Shown: positions 42,007 through 49,842, numbered from the stretch's first letter. The stretch is DNA of 64,000 bases from Secundilactobacillus angelensis (GCF_012641075.1 NZ_JAAXLJ010000011.1:1-64000), one strand, 5' to 3'. Numbers and translations: made by a program. The notes: generated from the letters alone by a model not told the origin.

Positions 42007-42167
42007 TGTGGCACACGTTTATATTGATAAAAGTTTCGTCTGTTTCTTGACTAAAATGCAACTCAGATTCCTGTCATTTAAACCTCAAAATGCGTATGCC
42101 GACAAAGTTCGACATACGCATTTTGGGGTTTAAATTATGGAATCTACCGGGTTGTGTCGCGCGCTCT
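42007..42167 (-). repeat. Family A hairpin repeat, copy A3
   Basis: Minus orientation; the left end AGAGCGCGCGACACAACC lies about 10 nt after the stop of the small membrane gene. The core stem AACCCCAAAATGCGTATG pairs with CATACGCATTTTGAGGTT (one mismatch). Then GGAATCTGAGTTG, GTCAAGAAAC and TTTTATCAATATA, ending GTGTGCCACA. Shorter (161 nt) than the other copies because the section between hairpin and tail is missing. Confidence 0.82.
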
Positions 42168-42176
42168 AGATTGAAT

Positions 42177-42332
42177 TTAACGACGGTTATTATAGCGATA
42201 GATACCATACAGGACAATGGCGAGTAAGAAGCCATAACCAATCACCGGGTTCTCACGGAATAACCAGTGAAAGATTCGAATAGTACCAAGGCCGTGAATA
42301 CCATAAATTGCGGGAACAATTGTAGTAAACAT
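42177..42332 (-). CDS. Small single-pass membrane protein
   Basis: A 51-residue protein. The ATG at 42332 has AAAGGAAG upstream at proper spacing. It reads MFTTIVPAIYGIHGLG, then FHWLFRENPVIGYG, then a membrane helix (about 32-46, FLLAIVLYGIYRY) and ends NNRR. I do not recognise a family. The coding quality, start site and following family A element support a real gene. Confidence 0.65.
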   Translation of the reverse strand: MFTTIVPAIYGIHGLGTIRIFHWLFRENPVIGYGFLLAIVLYGIYRYNNRR

Positions 42333-42421
42333 GTGAAACTTCCTTTCTCGAAGCTAGCAATATTGCGTGTGCTATAATTCTTTTCATAGTAGCACAATTA
42401 GAATGCTAAGAGGGAGAATCT

Positions 42422-43876
42422 ATGCAGATTACCATGACAATGGTTGGTGAGGGCGTTTATCTCATCAACATTATTTTAGCAATTATCATTATCTTTAGGC
42501 AACGACGAGATATTGTCGCGATTTGGGCTTGGTTGCTGGTGCTCTTTTTATTACCAGTAATTGGCTTCTTGATCTATGCCTTTCTTGGTCGCCAATTGCC
42601 TAAAAATAAACTGTTTAAAGTTAAAAGTGACGTTCAACTGCAACTGGATGAACTATTAGCTAAACAACGGCAGGAGCTTGGTACTGAAGACTTACCAGCA
42701 GATTTAGTCTCTAATTCGGTCAAGTCATTGGTCACAATGTTTCAGACAGCCAATCATGCTTTTTTAGCTCGGAAAAATCGAGTTCGAATCATTGCGGATG
42801 GGCAACAGCTATTTCACGAAATGATTGAAGATATTGAGCGGGCAAAAAGTAGTGTTCATATTGAATTTTACGCCTTCAAAAACGATCAAATCGGCAAGGA
42901 AATTCGCGATCTGTTAGTCCGAAAGGCATTAGCTGGCGTTGAAGTTCGCGTCATCTATGACCCGTTTGGTTCGCTGGGTGCGTTTCGTTCATTCTTTAGG
43001 CCACTGCTAAAAGCCGGTGGTTACGCGGAACCATTCTTGGCTCGTTCTGCCATTACCGATTTTCGATTGAACTTCCGTGATCACCGTAAGATTGTGGTGT
43101 TGGATGGAAAAGTCGGTTACGTTGGTGGCTTTAACATTGGTGATCAATACTTGAGCCGGAGTAAAAAGTTTGGCTATTGGCGCGATACTCATTTACGCGT
43201 GACGGGCTCTGCAGTTTTTGGTTTGCAGGGGAGATTTATCCTAGATTGGAATGCCACGGCCTCAGAAGGGTTATTACCAACAAGTCACATTGAGCCGCGC
43301 TATTTCCCACTGACTCACGTGAAGGGTGATACCAACATGCAGATCGTCAGTAGTGGACCTGATTCGGACTTGCAACAAATTAAAATGGGTTATATTCGGT
43401 TAATTCAGTCTGCCAAACGGCGAGTCTGGATTCAAAGCCCGTATCTGATCCCAGATGATAGTGTGATGGATGCCATTCGAATTGCTGTCATGGCAGGCGT
43501 TGATGTGCGAATTATGATTCCACAAATGCCAGATCACCCGTTTGTTTACCGTGCGACTCAGTACTATGCGCATGAGTTAGCGAAAGATGGCGTTAAAATT
43601 TACTACTATGAACGCGGATTTATGCATTCTAAGACAATGGTAGTGGATGATCGTTTGGCCTCTGTTGGTTCAGCAAATATGGATTATCGCAGTTTTAAGC
43701 TGAATTTTGAGGTGAACGCCTTTTTATACGATGAGAAGCTGGCAGCCCAACTGGCTAAACTGTTCGAAGAAGATCAGCGAGTTAGTCGCTTGGTGACGGC
43801 TGAGGACTTTAACAATCAATCACGATATCTGCTGTTTAAGCAGAGTTTTTGCCGGTTATTGTCCCCAATTTTATAG
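42422..43876 (+). CDS. cls: Cardiolipin synthase (PLD family)
   Basis: Joins two phosphatidylglycerol molecules into cardiolipin and glycerol. The 484 residues have two N-terminal membrane helices (about 8-28 and 37-58), then two phospholipase-D domains, each with an HKD motif: HRKIVVLDG near 220 and HSKTMVVDD near 400, both complete. The ATG at 42422 follows GAGGGAG. It is a single gene; a structured RNA follows 70 nt later on the same strand. Confidence 0.95.
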   Translation: MQITMTMVGEGVYLINIILAIIIIFRQRRDIVAIWAWLLVLFLLPVIGFLIYAFLGRQLPKNKLFKVKSDVQLQLDELLAKQRQELGTEDLPADLVSNSVKSLVTMFQTANHAFLARKNRVRIIADGQQLFHEMIEDIERAKSSVHIEFYAFKNDQIGKEIRDLLVRKALAGVEVRVIYDPFGSLGAFRSFFRPLLKAGGYAEPFLARSAITDFRLNFRDHRKIVVLDGKVGYVGGFNIGDQYLSRSKKFGYWRDTHLRVTGSAVFGLQGRFILDWNATASEGLLPTSHIEPRYFPLTHVKGDTNMQIVSSGPDSDLQQIKMGYIRLIQSAKRRVWIQSPYLIPDDSVMDAIRIAVMAGVDVRIMIPQMPDHPFVYRATQYYAHELAKDGVKIYYYERGFMHSKTMVVDDRLASVGSANMDYRSFKLNFEVNAFLYDEKLAAQLAKLFEEDQRVSRLVTAEDFNNQSRYLLFKQSFCRLLSPIL

Positions 43877-43910
43877 CGAAATTTTAAGGCAATCGACAAG
43901 TCATATTTCT

Positions 43911-43941
43911 TGTAATCGGTTACAAAATTAGGTATTATAAT
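43911..43941 (+). promoter_or_regulatory. CcpA cre site and promoter of the structured RNA
   Basis: TGTAATCGGTTACA (43911-43924) fits the cre consensus TGNAANCGNWWNCA at every fixed base. It covers the -35 position of a promoter whose -10 is TATAAT (43936-43941). A cre there would be expected to repress when a preferred sugar is present. Confidence 0.75.
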
Positions 43942-43945
43942 GTTG

Positions 43946-44302
43946 GAAGGTTAGATAAGACCAATTAGTTTTGAAAGTAGTATCGTTGCTGTGAAGCAAC
44001 AAAGGCTCGGTATTTAGTGATACTAGACCAATCGAGCTGAGAGTAGAATCAAATGGGTAATAGGCTGTTTCCTTGTTAGGCTGCTAAGATGAGAATTGAG
44101 GCATCGAATAACAGGAGATGGAATCGGTATTCGATGGAAACCCTCGAGCCGACAAGAGTACGAATCCCAACGGTTAAGATCCAAGATTTACCATTTGTTG
44201 GTCGATAACCTTCTACAGGTACGAAAGGGTCGTGAAGTTTGCGACCGGTTTAGATACAGGAGCCGTTTCCCTGATAACGATTGTTGGGGAGATGGCTTTT
44301 TT
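43946..44302 (+). ncRNA. Structured non-coding RNA of about 357 nt, family unknown
   Basis: No open frame fits, but pairing is strong. GAAGGTTA (43946-43953) and GACCAA (43959-43964) pair perfectly with TAACCTTC (44206-44213) and TTGGTC (44198-44203), closing a 268-nt multibranch domain. Inside are GTTGCT/AGCAAC around a GTGA tetraloop, GCTCG/CGAGC, and CATCGAATA/TATTCGATG. After the domain come GGTCG/CGACC (44228-44246) and a terminator, GCCGTTTCCC/GGGGAGATGGC plus six T (44262-44302). I see no RNase P, tmRNA, SRP, 6S or T-box core motif. Promoter and cre site lie directly upstream. Confidence 0.8.
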
Positions 44303-44310
44303 GTGTAGAG

Positions 44311-44426
44311 TGTGAGCGCAAGCGGTTAGATAGCGGAGTGTAAAGGGCCTTCATCATAAATCCATGGGCCTGGGATTTGTGATGAAGGCCCTTTACATGC
44401 AGCTGTCTGCTTGCGTGAACACGTTT
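44311..44426 (+). repeat. Family B hairpin repeat, copy B3 (after the structured RNA)
   Basis: Follows the RNA terminator directly. Arms GCAAGC/GCTTGC, block GATAGCGGAGTGTAA, arm AAAGGGCCTTCATCA pairing perfectly with TGATGAAGGCCCTTT around AAATCC-ATGGGCCT-GGGATTT, then ACATGCAGCTGTCTGC. Conserved blocks equal those of the 22585 copy. Confidence 0.8.
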
Positions 44427-44444
44427 TGGCAAAGTAGAAGTAAG

Positions 44445-44519
44445 AATCATGGGCCTGGGATTTACGCTGGGGCGGCTTTACATGCAGTTGTCTGCTTGCG
44501 TGAACACGTTTTGGCAAAA
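44445..44519 (+). repeat. Family B half element, copy B4 (right arm only)
   Basis: Starts at the loop (ATGGGCCTGGGATTT), carries a different arm (ACGCTGGGGCGGCTTTAC) with no partner to its left, and ends with ACATGCAG, TGTCTGCTTGCG and GAACACGTTTTGGCAAA, nearly identical to 44395-44432. It looks like a recombination or duplication remnant. Confidence 0.75.
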
Positions 44520-44597
44520 TAAAAGAGGGCACGAATTGACATGGCTACTAGTCTGATATATTATCGGAATAAGTCATAATATAAAGAAGGAATAAAC

Positions 44598-44972
44598 ATG
44601 TTAACTGAGAAATTTCACGACGTTTTAAACCACGAAGGTGTCGTTTCCGTTGTTACCTGGACACCAGATGAACCACACATTACAAACACTTGGAATTCGT
44701 ATCTCACCGTGACTGACGATGAACGAATTCTAATTCCAGCAGCTGGCTTTACTCATGCTGAAAAAGATTTGGCACAAAATGACCAGGTTTTGTTCACGGT
44801 CGGCGCAAGAGAAGTTGAAGGACGCGATGGTTATCAAGGCACCGGTTTTCGGTTAACAGGGACGGCTCGGTTTGTTGATGAAGGTCAAGAATTCGATGAC
44901 GTCAAAGGAAAGTATCCATTTATTCGTAAAGTTCTAGAAATTACTCCGAGTTCAGCTAAACAGCTGCTTTAA
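44598..44972 (+). CDS. FMN-binding split-barrel protein, pyridoxamine 5'-phosphate oxidase family
   Basis: A 124-residue single-domain flavin-binding-type split barrel. The VSVVTWTPDEPHITNTWNSYL and GFTHAEKDLAQNDQVLFTVGA strands fit the family, whose short members often reduce or sequester flavins or act on unknown substrates. There is no evidence of actual pyridoxine activity. The ATG at 44598 follows AAGAAGGAAT. It has its own terminator. Confidence 0.82.
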   Translation: MLTEKFHDVLNHEGVVSVVTWTPDEPHITNTWNSYLTVTDDERILIPAAGFTHAEKDLAQNDQVLFTVGAREVEGRDGYQGTGFRLTGTARFVDEGQEFDDVKGKYPFIRKVLEITPSSAKQLL

Positions 44973-44994
44973 TAGGACTTTAAAATCATAAATA

Positions 44995-45030
44995 AGGGCT
45001 CACACTGAATTTCGGTGTGAGCCCTTAAGT
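44995..45030. terminator. Terminator between the FMN-protein gene and the ABC permease
   Basis: TAAGGGCTCACAC/GTGTGAGCCCTTA around a short loop, with T and A tracts usable from both sides. Confidence 0.88.
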
Positions 45031-45055
45031 TTAGTTATTGACTAGTTTCCATTTT

Positions 45056-45097
45056 ATCAACACGCTGCCCCAAATTTCATGAGGGCGAATATGCTCA
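45056..45097 (-). pseudogene. Vestigial start of a downstream ABC-operon gene
   Basis: The permease ends in codons that form GGAGG, six bases before an ATG at 45097: a perfect coupled start. It reads only MSIFALMKFGAAC and stops at 45056. In FtsX-type exporters an ATPase gene usually adjoins the permease, and none is found here. This 13-codon remnant may be the start of a deleted partner gene; the interpretation is tentative. Confidence 0.35.
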
Positions 45098-45100
45098 TAG

Positions 45101-46156
45101 TTAACCTCCGATTACTGAAACTGGATCGACCTTTAAGACGGTTCTGACAGGGATCAGGCTACCAATCAATGCCATAATCAATATTCCCAGGCCGACCGCT
45201 GTCAACATTGGAATATCAAAGGCCATTGGGACTTGAGCTGGAATAATAAAGCCAGTGATGACCGTTAGAACGGTTCCAATAATCAGGCCACTGAAGACCA
45301 GTAATAATGATTGGCTGATTGTTGCGCTGACGAGTACTCGACTTGGAATGCCTTGAGCACGCAGGACAGCGTAATTTGGTAATTTTTGCATGGTGAGAAT
45401 GTAGAGAAAGACCGCAATGATGATCAGTGAAATGATCATTAAGAAACTGATCATGAGCACGAAGGTTAAAATTTGTGCCTGATAACCGGGTAATTTATTG
45501 ATAATTTGTTGCCGAGTGTAGGTTTTAGTTCCTGATTGAGTAGATTGGTACTGGCTATTTTTCGAGGCCACTACGCTGCTGATTGGTCCCATTGCGATAC
45601 CGCGAAGTGCACGCCATGTGCCGAGCTGACCGTAAAGTACTGGGGTGACATTTAACTTAGCGTTTTTAGTGAAACCCACGATTTTAAATTTGGTTTTATC
45701 GTCCGCTATTTTGAACTTATCGCCGAGTGTGTAGTCTTTTAGCTTTAATGAGTCGTCTGCGACAACTTCATGGGGATGTTTAACCCAGCGACCAGATTCA
45801 AGTTTAATGTTTTTGGCGATGAATTGATCGGCTTTTAGTCCCACAAAGAAGGCTGATTGCTGCTTATGTCCCTTGGCCTCGGCTACGACAGGTGTTTCAC
45901 CTAAATAGGCTTCGTTCTTGGTCAGTGTGCCAGCCTGCTTTTTGGTTAAAAACGATTGCCGCATATCAACATTAGCAGTGGAATTCAGCGTCATTTTTTC
46001 GACACCCCAGGAATTGATGGCGTCGGTATTTTCTCGAGCCAATCCGATAGCGAGACTTGTCAGAATAAAAATCAGATAACTGATGAGCACAATCATGACA
46101 ATAATCAGACCCGATCGAAACTTTTCTTTTTTGATTTCTTTTAATGCTAGAAACAT
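45101..46156 (-). CDS. ABC transporter permease, FtsX/MacB type (HrtB-like)
   Basis: 351 residues with one N-terminal membrane helix (about 15-38), a large extracellular MacB-type domain (about 40-225) and three C-terminal helices of an FtsX domain (about 230-345), ending in the conserved LKVDPVSVIGG. The size and layout resemble HrtB-like permeases used for haem or small-molecule export. Its ATPase is missing on both sides, which is unusual, so it may use an ATPase encoded elsewhere or be non-functional. The ATG at 46156 begins MFLALKEIKKEKFRSG. Confidence 0.85.
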   Translation of the reverse strand: MFLALKEIKKEKFRSGLIIVMIVLISYLIFILTSLAIGLARENTDAINSWGVEKMTLNSTANVDMRQSFLTKKQAGTLTKNEAYLGETPVVAEAKGHKQQSAFFVGLKADQFIAKNIKLESGRWVKHPHEVVADDSLKLKDYTLGDKFKIADDKTKFKIVGFTKNAKLNVTPVLYGQLGTWRALRGIAMGPISSVVASKNSQYQSTQSGTKTYTRQQIINKLPGYQAQILTFVLMISFLMIISLIIIAVFLYILTMQKLPNYAVLRAQGIPSRVLVSATISQSLLLVFSGLIIGTVLTVITGFIIPAQVPMAFDIPMLTAVGLGILIMALIGSLIPVRTVLKVDPVSVIGG

Positions 46157-46249
46157 CTGCTGAATCCCCTTAATGTATAGCTACAGTTATTATGATGTAA
46201 CCATAAAGCAATTGGTACCTAAGCGCAACTGGGAGACTTTTAAAATATA

Positions 46250-46290
46250 AAAATACCCACTCATCACTGCAAAATTAGTGAGAAGTGGGT
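46250..46290 (-). terminator. queT terminator
   Basis: ACCCACT...AGTGGGT stem with a T-rich run on the minus strand, immediately after queT. Confidence 0.8.
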
Positions 46291-46295
46291 GTAAG

Positions 46296-46823
46296 TCAGT
46301 CAAAAAGTTTATTTAAATCGATTCGGAAACTCATCAAGACTAATAGAATGGCACCGATGGTTAGTGAGATAAACTCACCAACGGCAATGGTACCCCAGTT
46401 AATCCAGAAAGTTGGCCAAAAAGCAGCGTTACCTAGCCAAGCCAGTTCCAGAGCAATCGTGAACATTGAGAACGTCACGATCAAAACACCAGCAACTAAT
46501 TTGCCATAGAAATTTGAAATATGCTTGGCGACAAAGTAAAGGACTAGCATGGTCACAAAAGTTGATAAACTGCCCCAGATAATGTCAATGATCCCGTATG
46601 GTGAAGCCAGATTGGCAATGGCAACGCCGAGGGGGACAGCGATCACGTAGCGCTTGTTATAAATGGCCAATAGATTAAGCATCTCTGCCAGTCTTACCTG
46701 GACAGGTCCAAAACTAAAGGCTGCCAAGACCGTCGTGATAACGACATAGAGTGCAGCGATGACAGCAACCCGGGCGATATCCGCTACCGAGTTGATGCCG
46801 AAGTGAGTTGTCTTAGAATTCAT
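46296..46823 (-). CDS. queT: Queuosine precursor transporter QueT (COG4708)
   Basis: Probable substrate-binding (S) component that takes up a queuosine precursor through an ECF transporter. The 175 residues have about five or six membrane helices. The family-specific segment FGPVQVRLAEMLNLLA near 42-57 and PLGVAIANLASPYGIIDIIWG are present. The ATG at 46823 follows CGGAGGAAG. preQ1 riboswitches often precede this family, but I could not recognise one here. ECF energising genes are not in the window. Confidence 0.88.
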   Translation of the reverse strand: MNSKTTHFGINSVADIARVAVIAALYVVITTVLAAFSFGPVQVRLAEMLNLLAIYNKRYVIAVPLGVAIANLASPYGIIDIIWGSLSTFVTMLVLYFVAKHISNFYGKLVAGVLIVTFSMFTIALELAWLGNAAFWPTFWINWGTIAVGEFISLTIGAILLVLMSFRIDLNKLFD

Positions 46824-46913
46824 CGTAAATTCTTCCTCCGTTTTGAGATATTAAAATGAGTGCGATACATACAACAGTGGTATACGTTACCGTATTTAGA
46901 CCTTAATTTCAAG

Positions 46914-47237
46914 TTAGGCTTCCGAATTAAATCGGCGTTTCAGCTTATCTTCGCCATATTGAAAAACCTCCGCTGGGTCTAAATCATATTTACTGCAGAG
47001 AATTAAGGTTTGATCAAAAACGTCACATAGTTCTTCTTTCAGATGATTTCGGAGTTCCTCAGCAGTTGCCTTGTGTTCACCAGGGTGATCACGACCAAGT
47101 TCAATGGTGCGGACGACTTGGGAAAGTTCGCCCATTTCCTCAGTTAAAAAGTTCATCCGGATGAGAGGATTGAACCGGTACCAGTTCCGTTCTTCGTAAA
47201 ATTGCTTGATCCATGCTTGGTGTTCTTGAATAGTCAC
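46914..47237 (-). CDS. MazG-like nucleotide pyrophosphohydrolase
   Basis: Likely cleaves nucleoside triphosphates to monophosphate and pyrophosphate, a house-cleaning role. From the GTG at 47237 (GAGG upstream) it has 107 residues with the MazG metal-binding pattern LTEEMGELSQVV near 33 (ExxE) and LKEELCDVFDQTLIL near 71 (ExxD). A longer in-frame form up to 47366 would run through the neighbouring terminator and is rejected. It lies 88 nt after the purine permease. Confidence 0.82.
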   Translation of the reverse strand: MTIQEHQAWIKQFYEERNWYRFNPLIRMNFLTEEMGELSQVVRTIELGRDHPGEHKATAEELRNHLKEELCDVFDQTLILCSKYDLDPAEVFQYGEDKLKRRFNSEA

Positions 47238-47265
47238 AAAAATTGCCTCATTTCCCGGGAAATTT

Positions 47266-47301
47266 AAAACGGCGTTCCCACTAAAGGGAACCGCCGTTTT
47301 A
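47266..47301 (-). terminator. Terminator of the purine permease gene
   Basis: AAAACGGCGTTCCC/GGGAACCGCCGTTTT, nearly perfect, with T tracts either side, between the permease stop and the MazG-like start. Confidence 0.9.
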
Positions 47302-47325
47302 TTTATATAATTGAATTGTAACACA

Positions 47326-48639
47326 TTAACCAGCTTGCAAAATCCATAGGAAGATGACGAAGACAACGGCTAAACCGTACATAATCGGACTGACTTCCTT
47401 ACCACGTCTTGCTGCGATCATTGAGAGCGGATAAGTAATGAAGCCTAAAGCAATCCCATCTGAAATACTGTAAGTCAATGGCATCCCAACTAAAATCAGG
47501 AAGGCGGGAGCCGCAACTTCGAACTTTTCCCAGTGAATGTTCTTCAAGGATTGTGCCATTAACGTCCCAACAATGATTAAGGCAGGGGCAGTTACTTGGC
47601 TAGTAATGACTGTCAGCAGTGGGGAGAAGAATGAGCCTAATAGGAACAATACCCCGACGACCACAGCCGTAAACCCGGAACGACCACCAACGGCGATCCC
47701 AGCGGATGATTCAACGAAGGCGCCCATTGGTGAAGTCCCAAGTAAAGAACCAACAACCATTGTGGTAGAATCGGCTGTCAAAGCCCGACCAATACGAGGA
47801 ATCTTGTTGTCTTTAACGATACCGGCTTGTTCGGTCAAACCAACCAACGTCCCGGTAGTATCAAAGAAGGTCACCAGTAAGAAGGTCAAAACGACCACAC
47901 CTAGCTGCAAGGTATTGATGTGACCCACGTTCATCAGAGCGACCCCAAAAGTGGAATGAATACTTGGTACGCCAGAGACCCATTGAGATGGTGCATGAAT
48001 CAAGCCGGTTGATAAACCAACGATGACGTTGATGACCATCCCAATGAAAATGGCACCCGGCACTCTAGCACTCATTAAAATGATGGTGAGGAGTAAGCCG
48101 ATAATGGTTAACCAAGTTGAGCCAACGTGTAATGAACCTAAACCAATCATGGTTGATTTGTTGGCGGTAACTAAACCACCGTCACTTAAACCGATGAAGG
48201 CGATGAATAATCCAATCCCGGCACTGATGGCCATTTTTAAATCACGAGGGATGGCGTCAACCACCATCTCACGAATTTTAAACGCGGTTAGAATCATGAA
48301 TAAGATAGAGGCAACAAACACACCAGCCAAGGCTGTTTGCCAAGGAATCTTCATTCCTAAAACAACGGTGTATGAGAAGAAAGCGTTGATCCCTAAACTA
48401 GCGGAAATGGCAATCGGATATTTGGCAACGATTCCCATTAAGAAACAGCCAAAAGCACTAGCTAAGGCGGTGGCAGTGAAGACAGCCCCCTTGTCCATGC
48501 CAGAAACCCCTAAAACGTTGGGGTTAACGAAAAGAATGTAGACCATCGAAATAAAAGTGGTCAAACCTGCTAGGAATTCCTTCTTATATGATGTCCCTAA
48601 CTCATCGAACTGAAAGTATGACGCGATTTTTTGGCCCAT
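47326..48639 (-). CDS. NCS2-family purine permease (AzgA/PbuG-like)
   Basis: Proton-coupled importer of hypoxanthine, guanine or adenine. The 437 residues have about 12-14 membrane helices and the AzgA-type motifs: GLTTFISMVYILFVNPNVL at the N-terminus, ISASLGINAFFSYTV near 75, TTGTLVGLTEQAG near 258 and SPMGAFVESSAGIAVGG near 303. The ATG at 48639 follows GAGGGAG. A PurR-type double box (48736-48778) lies upstream, linking it to purine control. No purine riboswitch is seen. Confidence 0.92.
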   Translation of the reverse strand: MGQKIASYFQFDELGTSYKKEFLAGLTTFISMVYILFVNPNVLGVSGMDKGAVFTATALASAFGCFLMGIVAKYPIAISASLGINAFFSYTVVLGMKIPWQTALAGVFVASILFMILTAFKIREMVVDAIPRDLKMAISAGIGLFIAFIGLSDGGLVTANKSTMIGLGSLHVGSTWLTIIGLLLTIILMSARVPGAIFIGMVINVIVGLSTGLIHAPSQWVSGVPSIHSTFGVALMNVGHINTLQLGVVVLTFLLVTFFDTTGTLVGLTEQAGIVKDNKIPRIGRALTADSTTMVVGSLLGTSPMGAFVESSAGIAVGGRSGFTAVVVGVLFLLGSFFSPLLTVITSQVTAPALIIVGTLMAQSLKNIHWEKFEVAAPAFLILVGMPLTYSISDGIALGFITYPLSMIAARRGKEVSPIMYGLAVVFVIFLWILQAG

Positions 48640-48735
48640 AAGAATTAACTCCCTCTTCTAAAATAATTGCTATAATGTTCGTGTTTCATCAAAAGAAACC
48701 AGATATTATAGTAACATTATTTTATATCGTTTGCA

Positions 48736-48778
48736 ATATACGAATAATATTTATTTTAAAAAACAAATGTTCGGAATT
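48736..48778. promoter_or_regulatory. Paired PurBox operator (PurR) of the purine permease
   Basis: The right box, minus strand AATTCCGAACATT (48778-48766), matches AWWWCCGAACWWT perfectly. The left box, plus strand ATATACGAATAAT (48736-48748), has two mismatches. They are inverted with a 17-nt gap, the spacing of Bacillus PurR operators. A third partial box (CACGAACATTAT) lies near 48676-48688. Confidence 0.7.
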
Positions 48779-48845
48779 TGCTGAAGAAAATAGTTGGAAT
48801 ATAGTGTAAAGTAATTACGGAAACTAACGAAATGAGGTTAGAGAT

Positions 48846-49418
48846 ATGACAAAGTGTTTAATTTTAGGCATCGATCAGCCAGTGGCGCAGTTGGTGGCTA
48901 AACAGCTGACTGGGCTGGAAGTGGTCGGCTTTTCTGAAGTTGATAAAAGCGCTGATTTTTACGTCGATGCCCGTAAAGCAGCTTCTTATATGGAAGCAGT
49001 TAAAGGAGTGGACGTCATCTACTCCGATTTCGTTGGAATGGATGTTGATTGGAAGTTAGAAGCCGTCTTCACCGCACTTCGAAAGCAGCAGCAAACCGTC
49101 AGAACCGTGATGCGCTCGGTTGCGGGTATTGATCAAGAAGTTGATGGCCCGCTTACATATTCCGGGATTACCGATGTTAAAGAGTTTCTCAAACAGCAAC
49201 GTTATGGCATTAAAATTGTGGATGAGGCTGAGATGCCGTACACCGTCTTACGGCCGATTATCGATGATCAAGTTGGATCTGCTGAGGTCCAACTCATTAA
49301 TGAAGGACAGCCGGTTCCAGTAAAACCGGTTAGCGTTGCAGCGTTTGCGCAGGTAGTGGTTGAGGAGATTCAAAATGGGACTCATGTTAATCAATCGATT
49401 GCAGTGGTAGGAAAATAG
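48846..49418 (+). CDS. NAD(P)H-binding (atypical SDR) protein
   Basis: 190 residues resembling the NAD(P)-binding family of atypical short-chain dehydrogenases. It opens with LILGIDQPVAQLVAKQLTG where a GxTGxxG loop would be; here the Gly pattern is reduced, so cofactor binding is uncertain. The later EMPYTVLRPIIDDQ stretch is typical of such proteins. The ATG follows GAGGTTAGAGAT. It is a single gene divergent from the purine permease, with its own terminator. Confidence 0.75.
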   Translation: MTKCLILGIDQPVAQLVAKQLTGLEVVGFSEVDKSADFYVDARKAASYMEAVKGVDVIYSDFVGMDVDWKLEAVFTALRKQQQTVRTVMRSVAGIDQEVDGPLTYSGITDVKEFLKQQRYGIKIVDEAEMPYTVLRPIIDDQVGSAEVQLINEGQPVPVKPVSVAAFAQVVVEEIQNGTHVNQSIAVVGK

Positions 49419-49425
49419 CGTCATT

Positions 49426-49463
49426 AAAAAGGCTCCCGAAACAGAATGTTTCGGGAGCCTTTT
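49426..49463. terminator. Terminator, CTCCCGAAACA stem
   Basis: AAAAGGCTCCCGAAACA/TGTTTCGGGAGCCTTTT, nearly perfect and bidirectional. The stem shares CTCCCGAAACA with the terminator at 51807-51844. Confidence 0.92.
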
Positions 49464-49473
49464 CAAGCCAGCG

Positions 49474-49842
49474 TTAATGCACCAGTTTAATTAACTTATA
49501 AATCACATAAAGTGTACTGAAGCCACAAATAGCATTGGTTGGAATCCAAACAAGGTTCTCTATGAGTGTAAGATCTGGAGCCACTTGCAGCGACCAAATG
49601 ACAACGAATAGTCCAGCAAGTAACTCTAGCCAAGTAGGTACAGTTTTACGGCTATCCTCTATTAACAAGTGGAGAAGATGCTTTGTTTGCAGCAGATTCT
49701 TAAGTAAAATGAAGTTCAAAATTGAAAATAGCAGGCATAGTATTGCCTTAACATAAATGGTTACATCTAAAAAGAGTGTAGCCCCAGTTGCTACCAGCAA
49801 ACTGATTAGTAGGATTAAAATCCGTTTTATTGATATGACCAT
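49474..49842 (-). CDS. Small multi-pass membrane protein, unknown function
   Basis: 122 residues with four predicted membrane helices (about 7-25, 29-47, 70-88 and 95-115). No family recognised. The ATG at 49842 has AAAGGTGG upstream. It is the last of a leftward cluster of small membrane genes (49474-50949) that also holds two related copies of a 74-79-residue protein. A weak 39-codon frame at 49913-50032 lies between it and the next gene, without a good ribosome-binding site. Confidence 0.65.
   Translation of the reverse strand: MVISIKRILILLISLLVATGATLFLDVTIYVKAILCLLFSILNFILLKNLLQTKHLLHLLIEDSRKTVPTWLELLAGLFVVIWSLQVAPDLTLIENLVWIPTNAICGFSTLYVIYKLIKLVH

Noticed and set aside
43946-44302. RNase P RNA or tmRNA
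   Set aside because: The GAGGAAAGTCC and other universal RNase P cores are missing, and there is no tRNA-like end or tag-peptide frame. The fragment GGAAACCCTCGAG resembles part of RNase P only by chance.
44250-44532. Two minus-strand frames rich in His, Arg and Ser
   Set aside because: They are translations of the RNA terminator and family B repeats; the apparent protein similarity between them only reflects the DNA repeat.
46824-46913. Possible preQ1 riboswitch before queT
   Set aside because: The leader is short and I could not find the stem-pseudoknot pattern of preQ1-I or preQ1-II aptamers. A covariance search could still overturn this.
48640-48845. Possible purine riboswitch before the purine permease
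   Set aside because: None of the conserved loop sequences of purine aptamers is present; a PurR double box explains control better.
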